A DNA stretch of 6,922 nucleotides from Armatimonadota bacterium (GTDB lineage Bacteria; Armatimonadota; Zipacnadia; Zipacnadales; UBA11051): assembly GCA_003542955.1 (NCBI GenBank), contig DPJP01000209.1, forward strand, positions 17,029-23,950, given 5' to 3'. Positions 1-6,347 of this stretch are shown one piece after another. Under the pieces are notes generated by a model. It worked only from the letters and a program-made list of their open reading frames with translations. It made no database searches and was not told the origin of the DNA. The stretch's first letter is position 1, and the number at the start of each line of letters is the position of its first letter. The translations under genes were made by a program, and so were the position numbers.

Positions 1-183
1 GAGCGGCAGGCGCTCGATCCGTAGTGTTGCGGCAATCAGCGCCGCGGTCTGTTGTCCGGGGGGGAATGCACACCACTCATCGCTCCGACCCACGGAGGCG
101 AAGTAGCTGCTCGCCTCCACCAGTTCCACATAGCAGTTGCACTCCGCCCCCCCGGGTGTCGCTTCGATCCGAGGTAGGGTCAT
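1..183 (-). CDS. 5' end of an unrecognised gene, runs off the left edge
   Basis: This is an open frame of 61 codons with no stop before the window edge. It begins MTLPRIEATPGGAECNCYV and continues through a Y-F-A-S-V-G stretch, a W-C-A-F-P-P segment and an Ile/Leu-rich end. The ATG at 183 follows a textbook GGAGG (194-190) six bases upstream, and most third codon positions are G or C, as in the neighbouring genes. No signal peptide or membrane segment is visible. Three cysteines (C-N-C near residue 15, and W-C near residue 39) are the only notable feature. I do not recognise the family. It lies 181 bases after the second ATPase gene on the same strand, so it could be the next operon member or have its own promoter. 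The gap (184-364) holds no gene I can support and no clear promoter or terminator. Confidence 0.6.
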   Translation of the reverse strand, partial: MTLPRIEATPGGAECNCYVELVEASSYFASVGRSDEWCAFPPGQQTAALIAATLRIERLPL

Positions 184-364
184 TGGAGGCCTCCGGCACC
201 ACCGCGTAGCCGCGCAAGCCCCGGGACATGAGAGATCCGGGGCGAATGCGGCAGCGCATCTCGTGCGCCCTTCGCTTAACGTATTCACCATCGGCGTTGG
301 GGTTTCCCCCCCGGAGTTCAGAATCGCCGCGAACGTGGCACCGGATGTGGTCCCCGCTTGCCCT

Positions 365-1087
365 TCACGGGCCGATAGCAGAGCTGCTGTGGCGTGAAGC
401 AGCTGCCACGTCTCCCCCCGCTCGCCTCCCATCCCGCAACTCAATCACGCGGTCACAGCGGGCGGCCTGCTCGAGATCGTGCGTCGCCATGACTATGGCC
501 AGACCATCGGCACGCAGAGCATCGAAGATGCCCAGTATCTCGTCCCGCGATGCACGCTCCAGCCGCCCCGTCGGCTCGTCTGCCAACAGCAGTGACGGCT
601 CATTGACCAGCGCTCGGGCGATGGCCACGCGCTGCATATCGCCACCGTCCAGACTACCGGGCAGCTCGTCGAGCCGGTCTGCCAGCCCCACGCGCTCGCA
701 GACCTCCACCACGCGCCGTCGATCGTAGCGGCGGGCGAACATCATCGGCATCCCGACGTTCTCCGCCACACTCAGCGTCGGCAGCAGGTAGAAGAGCTGG
801 AAGATGAAGCCGATGTGGTCGCGGCGGAAAGCGGCCAGCTCGCGCTCGGGCAGCCGCGCTACATCAGTGCCGGCGATGATGACCTGCCCGCTGGTGGGCC
901 GATCGAGGCAGCCGACCTGGTTCAGGAGCGTCGTCTTCCCGGAGCCCGATCGCCCGACGATGCCGACCATCTCGCCGGGCTCGACGAGCATGCCGAAATC
1001 GGCCAGCGCGTGCACGGTCTCGCTGCCGCGCTTGTAGGAGCGCCAGAGGTCTCGCACCTCGACGGCGGGTGTCTTCGTCTCAGTCAT
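365..1087 (-). CDS. ABC transporter ATPase, MacB/LolD type, with degenerate signature and D-loop
   Basis: This 240-residue cytoplasmic ATPase is predicted to energise the two FtsX-type permeases encoded upstream. Visible motifs, in order, are an A-loop Tyr18, Walker A GRSGSGKT (45-52), a Q-loop with Gln97 in GFIFQ, Walker B LLLADE (Asp170, Glu171) and H-loop His203 in ATHD. These residues should bind and hydrolyse ATP. Two elements are unusual. The signature is LDGGD (146-150) instead of LSGGQ/E, so its serine is Asp147. The D-loop reads RLER, with Glu177 where NLD has Asp. The start is ATG 1087 because GGAG (1100-1097) lies 9 bases upstream; a TTG at 1093 would be only 3 bases from it. The gene overlaps the end of the preceding ATPase gene by 8 bases, which implies translational coupling. 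The C-terminal 20 or so residues after the ABC fold are Ala/Ser-rich and probably disordered. The family call is secure; the substrate is unknown. Confidence 0.95.
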   Translation of the reverse strand: MTETKTPAVEVRDLWRSYKRGSETVHALADFGMLVEPGEMVGIVGRSGSGKTTLLNQVGCLDRPTSGQVIIAGTDVARLPERELAAFRRDHIGFIFQLFYLLPTLSVAENVGMPMMFARRYDRRRVVEVCERVGLADRLDELPGSLDGGDMQRVAIARALVNEPSLLLADEPTGRLERASRDEILGIFDALRADGLAIVMATHDLEQAARCDRVIELRDGRRAGGDVAAASRHSSSAIGP

Positions 1088-1766
1088 CTGCAATCACTCC
1101 ATCCTCGATCCGGAGCACCGTGTCGGCCCGGTCGGCCAGTTCATGGTCATGTGTGGCCAGCAGCACCGCAACGCCCTCCGTGCTGAGCTCGGCCAGCAGT
1201 TCGAGTATCTCATCACGCGTGCGGGTGTCGAGGTTGGCCGTCGGTTCGTCGGCAAGGAGCAGATCGGGCTGGTTGATCAGGGCCCTGGCGACGGCCACCC
1301 GCTGCATCTCACCGCCTGAGAGTTCATCCGGCCTGTGTGTGAGTCGATGCGCGAGGCCGACGCGCTCGAGCAACTGCCGGGCGCGCCCTGGGGCCGTCGC
1401 ATCGCGCCAGATTAGCGGCACCTGGACGTTCTCCATTGCCGTCAGTGTCAGCAGCAGGTTGAAGTCGGCGAAGATGAAGCCGATGTGCTGCCTCCGCAGC
1501 AGGTCGAGTGCCGCCTCGGTTGGGCGGGCGCCGTTGCCGCTGATCGGATGCCCTGCCACCGTCAGGTCGCCCGAGGTGGGCAGGTCGAGACAGCCAACCA
1601 GGTTGAGTGTGGTTGTCTTGCCGGCGCCTGAGGGCCCGAGCAGTACTGCGAACTCCCCGGGCGCGAGCGAGACGTCAATCCCGCGGAGCGCCTCAACGCG
1701 CCGCTTGCCGACCGTATACGTCTTCACGAGGTCGCGTGCCTGGATTACATACTCACCGTCGTTCAT
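1080..1766 (-). CDS. ABC transporter ATPase, MacB/LolD type, lacking the Q-loop glutamine
   Basis: This 228-residue ABC ATPase is a paralogue of the next gene downstream. It has A-loop Tyr17, Walker A GPSGAGKT (44-51), signature LSGGE (149-153) followed by [10 protein letters not shown], Walker B LLLADE (Asp173, Glu174), a canonical D-loop NLD (178-180) and H-loop His206. The Q-loop is odd. Relatives read GFIFQ or GFIYQ before the permease-contacting segment, but here it is GFIFA with Ala100 (codon GCC at 1469-1467). The Q-loop Gln normally helps position Mg and attacking water and senses the permease. The start is ATG 1766, sharing an ATGA overlap with the stop of permease 2. Its GAGGTGG ribosome site is embedded in the last codons of that permease. 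An in-frame start at 1868 would add a non-homologous leader that overlaps the permease. By itself it could form homodimers, but pairing with the second ATPase makes more sense of both sets of substitutions. Confidence 0.95.
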   Translation of the reverse strand: MNDGEYVIQARDLVKTYTVGKRRVEALRGIDVSLAPGEFAVLLGPSGAGKTTTLNLVGCLDLPTSGDLTVAGHPISGNGARPTEAALDLLRRQHIGFIFADFNLLLTLTAMENVQVPLIWRDATAPGRARQLLERVGLAHRLTHRPDELSGGEMQRVAVARALINQPDLLLADEPTANLDTRTRDEILELLAELSTEGVAVLLATHDHELADRADTVLRIEDGVIADD

Positions 1767-2959
1767 GCCGAACCACCTCGGATGGCCTCGATAGGCGAAA
1801 TGGACGCCGCCCGCCAGGCCGGGTAGGTCCCCGCGAGCATGCCGAGCGCAACGGAGACGCCGATGCACACCCAGAGCGTCTCGGCTGTGAAACCGATCGT
1901 GAAATCCGCGGGCGTGTGCGGGAGCACGTGGCGCATGACTGCGACGACGCCCCGTCCGGAGAGCAATGCCACGAGTACCCCCAGCAGGCCGCCGGCGAAA
2001 GTGCTCATGAGTGTCTCGAGCCAGACCAGGCGGAACACATCCAGGCGTCCCGCGCCCATCGCCTTCATCATCCCGATCTCCCGCGTGCGCTCGAACACAG
2101 CCATCAGGATGGTTGTGAGCACGCCGACGCCCCCGATCACGAGCGCGACGACCACGATCGCGAGCACAAAGACCTTCGTCGATGACAGCAGGGCCGTCAG
2201 CGTGTTGAGCAACTCCGAGAGCGGGAACACGTTCATCCCCGCGTCCGCGTCCGCCGATGCTTGCCGCAGCGCGGAGGCGACCTCATCGGTCTTCGTGACA
2301 TCGTGCAGCTTGACAAGGATGACGACCAGCTTGCCTTGCAGGTTGAAGATGCGCTGCAGCGTCTCCCGCGGGAGGAACACCAGCCCGTCGTCCTGTGTGC
2401 TTGTGCGCTTGAGGACGCCGCCGATCTTCACCGGCGTTGCCGCGACGCGCGAACCATCCTCGATCGTCATCGTGTCACCGACCTCGAGGCCCATCCGCGC
2501 CGCGACCGAGGAGCCGAGGATAGCACTGTCGTCGGCGGGGAACCACCCCCCGCCGGCATAGCTCCAGCTTGCCCGCAGCTTCGGGTAGTCGTCATCGATG
2601 CCCATGTAGATGATGTTCTCTCTGCCGCCGTCACGGATGATGGCATCCATGATGATCGCGGTGGTGGCCTCGATGCCATCGGTCTGCTTCACGATGTCGT
2701 ACCAGCTCTGCTCCATGTAGCGCGGCCACTTGCCGCCATGCAGCACGATCGTGGCGGCCTCATACGGGCAGCCCCGGGGCACAATCATGATGTGGGCGCC
2801 GAGGTCTCCAAGCTCGCCACGCAGGCCCCGCTCATAGCCCCGCTGGAACTCGAGCAGGTTGAACAGCATCGCCACGGCGACGGCGACGCCGGCGAGCGTC
2901 AGGACCGACCTCACGGGCCGACGCCACAGATTCTTGAGTGCAATTGCGGTCCAGCTCAT
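1763..2959 (-). CDS. FtsX/MacB-type ABC permease, copy 2
   Basis: This 398-residue inner-membrane permease has the type VII ABC layout. There is one N-terminal membrane helix (about residues 17-36), a large extracytoplasmic domain (about 40-262), then three helices (about 263-286, 314-335 and 361-381) and a short tail. The cytoplasmic loop after helix 2 carries [15 protein letters not shown], the family's conserved ATPase-coupling segment. The C-terminal [16 protein letters not shown] is also typical. In the extracytoplasmic domain the motif [10 protein letters not shown] places Cys64 close to the outer membrane face, and TQDDG occurs near residues 188-192. Permease 1 has both motifs at equivalent positions, so the two are paralogues. 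GGAG lies 10 bases before the ATG and is fused to the upstream TAG stop. The stop overlaps the first ATPase start by 4 bases. MacB, LolC/E and FtsX are relatives by fold; the substrate here cannot be read from the sequence. Confidence 0.93.
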   Translation of the reverse strand: MSWTAIALKNLWRRPVRSVLTLAGVAVAVAMLFNLLEFQRGYERGLRGELGDLGAHIMIVPRGCPYEAATIVLHGGKWPRYMEQSWYDIVKQTDGIEATTAIIMDAIIRDGGRENIIYMGIDDDYPKLRASWSYAGGGWFPADDSAILGSSVAARMGLEVGDTMTIEDGSRVAATPVKIGGVLKRTSTQDDGLVFLPRETLQRIFNLQGKLVVILVKLHDVTKTDEVASALRQASADADAGMNVFPLSELLNTLTALLSSTKVFVLAIVVVALVIGGVGVLTTILMAVFERTREIGMMKAMGAGRLDVFRLVWLETLMSTFAGGLLGVLVALLSGRGVVAVMRHVLPHTPADFTIGFTAETLWVCIGVSVALGMLAGTYPAWRAASISPIEAIRGGSA

Positions 2960-2972
2960 GTCTCATCCACTC

Positions 2973-4157
2973 CTATTCAGACCTCAGCGCCTCGATGGTC
3001 CTGATACTCGCAGCCCGCAGCGCCGGGTACACGCCGGCCGCGAGGCCCACGCAGAGCACCGCGAGCACGCAGATGACGGCAGCCTGCGGGTCGAACTCGG
3101 TCATCGACTCTCTGGGGGCGAGAGGCACGAACTGCCTGATAACGGCCTCCACGCCGCGAGAGGCCACCGCCGCCAGCGCGATGCCTCCGATGCCCCCCAC
3201 CGCGGTCAAGGCCAGCGTCTCGGTCCAGACAAGGCTGAAGATATGCAGCCTGCTGGCGCCCGTGGCCCGCAGGACACCGATCTCGCGCGTCCGCTCAAAC
3301 ACGCTCATCAGCATTGTGTTGAGCACCCCGACCGCGCTGATGGCTATCACGACGGCGACGATTGCGAGGATCAGCGCGCGCGCGGAGTCCATCAGCGCAG
3401 TCATCGAGCCCAGCAGCTCCTCCATGCGGATGACCTCGGCGTTGGCGAACAGCTGCTCGAGCCTGTCGCCGACCTCGGCCGCCTGTGAGGGATCGCTCAG
3501 CCGCACCTGCACCGCGGTGATCTGTGCGGGCAGGTTGAACTTGCGCTGCGCGGTCGCCAGCGGCAGGTAGAAGAAGCCGTCATCCTGCGTGCCGGTGGGC
3601 TCGAGAATCCCCGTGACGGTGAACTCGGAGTCGATCTCGGGCACCCAGATCTTCTCTCCGACCGCCTCGCGTTTCTCGATCAGGGCGGCGTCATAGCCCA
3701 GCAACAGCGCGTCATCCGACGCCAGCAGGTCGGGAGATGGCTTGCTGCCGTCGCCGAGCCTCCACCAGTTCTTCAGGTCGAGCTGGCGTTGGTCTATACC
3801 CAGGTAGATATCCGTGCGACCGTCCTCGGGTCGCACGATGGCGTGCATCAGGGAGGGCGCCGCGATGGCGACGCCCTCCAGACGCGCGATATCGTCGACG
3901 ATTCTCTCGTCCAGGTAGCCCTCGATCTCGCCGCCCTTGAGCACCAGGGAGGCGGCCTCATACGGGCACCCGATCGGGACGACCATCAGGTGCACACCCA
4001 TCTGCTGAAGTTGGTTGCGCAGACCCTTCTGGTAGCCCGTGTTGAATGCCAGCAGCGAGAATAGCACCGCCACCGAGGCTGCCACCGAGATGATGGTCAG
4101 CACCGTTCTGGCAGGCCGCAGCAGAAGGCTCCTCAGCGCCAGTCGCATGAGCGTCAT
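2973..4157 (-). CDS. FtsX/MacB-type ABC permease, copy 1
   Basis: This 394-residue inner-membrane permease matches permease 2 along its length. It has an N-terminal helix (about 17-38), an extracytoplasmic domain (about 39-260), helices at about 261-284, 312-333 and 358-380, the loop [16 protein letters not shown] and the end YPALRAASIRTIEALR. The extracytoplasmic motif VPIGCPYEAAS puts its cysteine at residue 64, exactly as in permease 2, and TQDDG sits near 190-194. At DNA level the two genes share an identical 18-base stretch over this motif (3951-3968 and 2753-2770). The ATG at 4157 is chosen because AAGGAGG, overlapping the TAA of the preceding gene, lies 5 bases upstream. A 13-base gap leads to permease 2. 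With two unlike permeases and two unlike ATPases in one operon, a four-subunit heteromeric transporter is the simplest reading. LolCDE-like lipoprotein release or MacB-like export cannot be excluded. Confidence 0.93.
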   Translation of the reverse strand: MTLMRLALRSLLLRPARTVLTIISVAASVAVLFSLLAFNTGYQKGLRNQLQQMGVHLMVVPIGCPYEAASLVLKGGEIEGYLDERIVDDIARLEGVAIAAPSLMHAIVRPEDGRTDIYLGIDQRQLDLKNWWRLGDGSKPSPDLLASDDALLLGYDAALIEKREAVGEKIWVPEIDSEFTVTGILEPTGTQDDGFFYLPLATAQRKFNLPAQITAVQVRLSDPSQAAEVGDRLEQLFANAEVIRMEELLGSMTALMDSARALILAIVAVVIAISAVGVLNTMLMSVFERTREIGVLRATGASRLHIFSLVWTETLALTAVGGIGGIALAAVASRGVEAVIRQFVPLAPRESMTEFDPQAAVICVLAVLCVGLAAGVYPALRAASIRTIEALRSE

Positions 4158-4167
4158 GATGGCCTCC

Positions 4168-4542
4168 TTAGAGTTGTGCGCCCTCGGCTGAGAGCAGCAG
4201 GCTGCCGCCCTCGGTCTGCTCTACCTCGCCGACTACGCGAATGCTCGAGCCTTCACGGCGCAGCGGCAGGGCAAAGCCACCCTTGTTGGTGTCGATACGG
4301 ATCTGTCCCGTGCCATCCTCGATGACCGCCCAGCAGCCCGAGTGCGGGCATTCCGCGACGATCTTCCCCTCGATGGCGACACGCCGGCCGACATGCGCCT
4401 GGTCCAGATCGCCGATACTGACTGTCTCCACACTACCGTCATAGCGGCCGAGCGTCTCTGTCTTGGGGCGCAGGACATACCAGCCGGCGGCGGCCACGAC
4501 TGCAACGGCTATCAATGGTACTACCAGTGGCTTCATGTTCAT
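4168..4542 (-). CDS. small membrane-anchored OB-fold-like protein with CPHSGCW motif
   Basis: The 124-residue product begins with a short positive end and a hydrophobic segment (about residues 5-24, through VVAAAGWYVL). This probably anchors it in the inner membrane with the rest in the periplasm, though cleavage after VAAA is possible. The remainder is strand-rich: an EGKIVAE strand, ECPHSGCW (64-71), AVIEDGTGQIRIDT, then a VVGEVEQTEGGSLLLSA hairpin. The GxV-strand pattern and D-G-T-G-x-I turn look like a small OB fold. Cys65, His67 and Cys70 could bind a metal or form a disulfide. I recall similar GCW-containing domains in DUF4920-type proteins, but this is from memory. The start is ATG 4542, with GGAGG 8 bases upstream; the ATG at 4536 is further from it. 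The gene lies 32 bases after the FMN-binding-like gene and 10 bases before permease 1, so it probably serves the transporter. No enzymatic role is evident. Confidence 0.75.
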   Translation of the reverse strand: MNMKPLVVPLIAVAVVAAAGWYVLRPKTETLGRYDGSVETVSIGDLDQAHVGRRVAIEGKIVAECPHSGCWAVIEDGTGQIRIDTNKGGFALPLRREGSSIRVVGEVEQTEGGSLLLSAEGAQL

Positions 4543-4574
4543 TGGATTGACCTCCGGTTCTTGCCCACTTGTGT

Positions 4575-5171
4575 CTACAGGTTTGCGACGCCGAGCTTCT
4601 CGTACGCCACCAGCATCTTCTTGGCTGAGAGGGCCACTACTTTGCTTGCTCTCACAGCGCTCGGGTGTGCCGGCTGAATGTCGACGCCGACACGCAGCGC
4701 GCTGGCGGCCTGCTTGCCCTGAAACTGGCCCAGGAATGTCGAACTGCGCAGGGCTTCGCGGTGGCGCTCCCGGTCCCGCTGTATCTTGACCGCCTTGATC
4801 TTGGCCGGCCCACCGGGCGGTTCGACGATGGCGACAAGCACCTCGATAGCGCCGTAGTCGCCCTTGCCAAGATGTGCCGCCATCGTGCCTACGCGCTTGC
4901 CGTCTTTGATGACCGGCCAGAACCTGAGCTGGGTCTCGTCCGCATCGAGCGTCGTGCCGATGGCCTGCTCGATCTGAGTCTTCTTGTTGCCGACGTTGAC
5001 CAGCACGGTGCGGTATGACCCGCCGCCGAACAGCTCCTTGATGTCGCTGTCGGGATTGCGCCAGACGCATAGCGACGCGCCCGCCTGGGCGGCGAGCAGC
5101 ATCAGCATGCCAGTCGCGATGATCCCCGCGGCCAATCGTCTGCCCGTGATGTGTCTGCCTCCGTGTGTCAT
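4575..5171 (-). CDS. exported FMN-binding-domain-like protein
   Basis: The 198-residue product has a basic N terminus and a hydrophobic stretch (about residues 13-31), so it is either secreted or anchored with the bulk in the periplasm. The body resembles FMN-binding domains of the RnfG/NosR type. There is a D-I-K-E-L-F segment near 43-48, a GKRVGTMAAHLGKGDYGAIEVLVAI stretch (91-115), a K-I-K-A-V-K-I strand (124-130), an R-E-R-H-R-E segment where relatives have H-x-E-T, then FLGQFQGK (146-153) and a C-terminal helix rich in Ala/Val/Ser. In flavinylated relatives the next element is S/T-G-A-T, whose last Thr carries covalent FMN. Here the region reads IQPAHPSAVRAS (165-176), so that site is missing. 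It may bind flavin non-covalently or have lost flavin. The ATG at 5171 has GGAGG 8 bases upstream, overlapping the porin stop. The assignment is by pattern, not a search. Confidence 0.68.
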   Translation of the reverse strand: MTHGGRHITGRRLAAGIIATGMLMLLAAQAGASLCVWRNPDSDIKELFGGGSYRTVLVNVGNKKTQIEQAIGTTLDADETQLRFWPVIKDGKRVGTMAAHLGKGDYGAIEVLVAIVEPPGGPAKIKAVKIQRDRERHREALRSSTFLGQFQGKQAASALRVGVDIQPAHPSAVRASKVVALSAKKMLVAYEKLGVANL

Positions 5172-5183
5172 GGGTCGTGCCTC

Positions 5184-6212
5184 CTACAGATTGGGCGTCC
5201 ACGCCCAATCGCGGTAGTATTGGATTGTCCATGTGTCCGAGTCGGTGCCAGGCAGTCCGGGGTGGGAGGCCCATCGCTTCTCATAGGCCACCCTCACCCC
5301 GCTCCAGTCGTCGATGCGGCGGTGGTACTGCGCGCCCAGGCCGCGACTCTCGCCATCGTGCTGGCGCCACCGGTCTGCCTGTACCGTGACGTCCTCGCCG
5401 TATGAGAACGGGTGGTTGTACGACAGCCACTGGCCGTCGACAAAGTCGCCGTCATCGGAGCCGAACACCAACTCCGCGCGAATGTTGTCGATCTCTCGCA
5501 GCCAGTCGAAGTCAAGCCCGACCCGCCACTTGTCATGGTGCATCACCATGTCATCCATCCCCATCGGGAGGCTCATCGCATTGGTATGGAAGACGGGCAT
5601 CTGTCGTCCAACAAGCCCGGAGATGCCCACGCGAAGGAAGTCATCGCCGAACTCGTAGTCGCGCGCCGCGCGGGCCGTCACTGCATAGCCGCCCTCATGC
5701 CTGTGGCGCCCGTCGCCACTCGTCGCCGTCAGCCAGTAGTCCCAGTCGCCGCTTGTGCCCTCGAGGCCGATGCCGCGGTCCAGCCGGATGCCGAGGGTCT
5801 GGGCATAGGGCGTCTGCAGCACAAGGCCGTGGGTGTCATACTCGGCAAGCGTGCCAAACGGCACGACGAACTGGCCCAGCTTCAGCTTCGGGCTACCGAC
5901 GCCCGTGTTGATGAGCGCGTAGGCGTTGCTGAAGTGCATCTGCCGTGCGCGCCCGGCCATCGGTGTCTCCGCATTCAGCTCCAGCGACACCGTTGCGAGC
6001 TCAGTCTCACCGTCAGTGACCGACAGGACGAGGCCCGTCTGAAGCTCCATTATGCGGAGCCCATCCGCCATGGGATCTCCACCGGTCAGGCGCAGGTCGA
6101 GCCTGGGGAGGGCCTGGACCGCGGATAGCCCCAGCTCAGCCCATGCCGGTTGTGTGGCGGCAAGGCACAGGAGTGCCAGTGCCACAGGCGAGCACAATCG
6201 CCTTGACATCAT
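5184..6212 (-). CDS. predicted outer-membrane porin-like beta-barrel with Met/His-rich segment
   Basis: The product has about 342 residues, with a clear signal peptide ending ATQPAWA before ELG (cleavage near residue 25). The mature part is rich in alternating aromatic/hydrophobic strands with Gly/Asp turns. It includes the stretch KLGQFVVPFG, followed by an R-L-D-R-G-I-G-L-E-G strand and W-D-Y-W-L-T-A-T-S-G-D-G. These are patterns I associate with phosphate-selective-porin-like (OprP/OprO) barrels. It ends with an aromatic strand, WTIQYYRDWAWTPNL, although the last residue is Leu rather than the usual Phe. Residues about 209-226 form a Met/His-rich segment (HTNAMSLPMGMDDMVMHH), and GDGRHRHEGG lies near 166-175. 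Both are candidate metal-contact loops. The start is 6212, or 6209 in the adjacent ATG; AGGAGGT precedes both. It opens the tightly packed part of the operon, 12 bases before the FMN-binding-like gene. A generic outer-membrane protein with no transport role is the main alternative. Confidence 0.7.
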   Translation of the reverse strand: MMSRRLCSPVALALLCLAATQPAWAELGLSAVQALPRLDLRLTGGDPMADGLRIMELQTGLVLSVTDGETELATVSLELNAETPMAGRARQMHFSNAYALINTGVGSPKLKLGQFVVPFGTLAEYDTHGLVLQTPYAQTLGIRLDRGIGLEGTSGDWDYWLTATSGDGRHRHEGGYAVTARAARDYEFGDDFLRVGISGLVGRQMPVFHTNAMSLPMGMDDMVMHHDKWRVGLDFDWLREIDNIRAELVFGSDDGDFVDGQWLSYNHPFSYGEDVTVQADRWRQHDGESRGLGAQYHRRIDDWSGVRVAYEKRWASHPGLPGTDSDTWTIQYYRDWAWTPNL

Positions 6213-6216
6213 CTGC

Positions 6217-6223
6217 ACCTCCT
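6217..6223 (-). promoter_or_regulatory. strong ribosome binding site for the porin-like gene
   Basis: AGGAGGT on the minus strand is a near-perfect anti-16S match. Measured from AGGAGG, it lies 5 bases before the ATG at 6212 and 8 before the ATG at 6209. It rules out an upstream in-frame start at 6272, which would also place about 20 non-signal residues ahead of the signal peptide. Confidence 0.8.
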
Positions 6224-6262
6224 CTGAAGGAAGCAGTCTGTGTTGGTGCACAGGTTGTGGAC

Positions 6263-6280
6263 CGCGTGTCACGCGTGTCG
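6263..6280. repeat. short tandem direct repeat in the gap upstream of the porin gene
   Basis: Two adjacent copies of the 9-base unit CGCGTGTC(A/G) lie end to end in the 135-base gap between the Cys-rich gene and the porin gene. They start about 68 bases upstream of the porin ATG. This is a possible operator half-site pair, or chance in GC-rich DNA. No convincing -35/-10 pair accompanies it. Confidence 0.3.
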
Positions 6281-6347
6281 CGCTGCACGGTCAGTTGCCG
6301 TCTTGATGCTCAGATGGGAGTCACAGTGCTGGTGTGGCGGATGGGGT

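Noticed and set aside
77..259. Complete 60-codon minus-strand frame near the left edge
   Set aside because: It competes with the frame starting at 183. The latter has a perfect ribosome site and better codon usage; this one has no clear site and a low-complexity product.
228..1794. Several plus-strand open frames opposite the two ATPase genes
   Set aside because: Their products are Ser/Arg/Pro-rich antisense shadows typical of GC-rich DNA, whereas the minus strand has complete ABC motifs.
1767..1868. Upstream in-frame start for the first ATPase, adding 34 residues
   Set aside because: It lies inside permease 2, lacks a ribosome site and has no family match. The ATGA junction at 1766 is the standard coupled start.
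1839..4064. Plus-strand open frames opposite the permease genes
   Set aside because: They are His/Arg/Thr-rich, have no recognisable domain and no convincing ribosome sites, and lie fully opposite well-supported permease genes.
4168..5274. Long 368-codon minus-strand frame that would fuse a 244-residue leader to the OB-fold-like protein
   Set aside because: The leader overlaps the FMN-binding-like and porin genes in another frame and reads as low-complexity Arg/Gly/His-rich shadow. The ATG at 4542 has its own GGAGG and begins a plausible membrane anchor.
5402..6128. Overlapping plus-strand frames of up to 238 codons opposite the porin gene
   Set aside because: The porin frame has a signal peptide, a perfect ribosome site and strand periodicity. 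The antisense frames show none of these.
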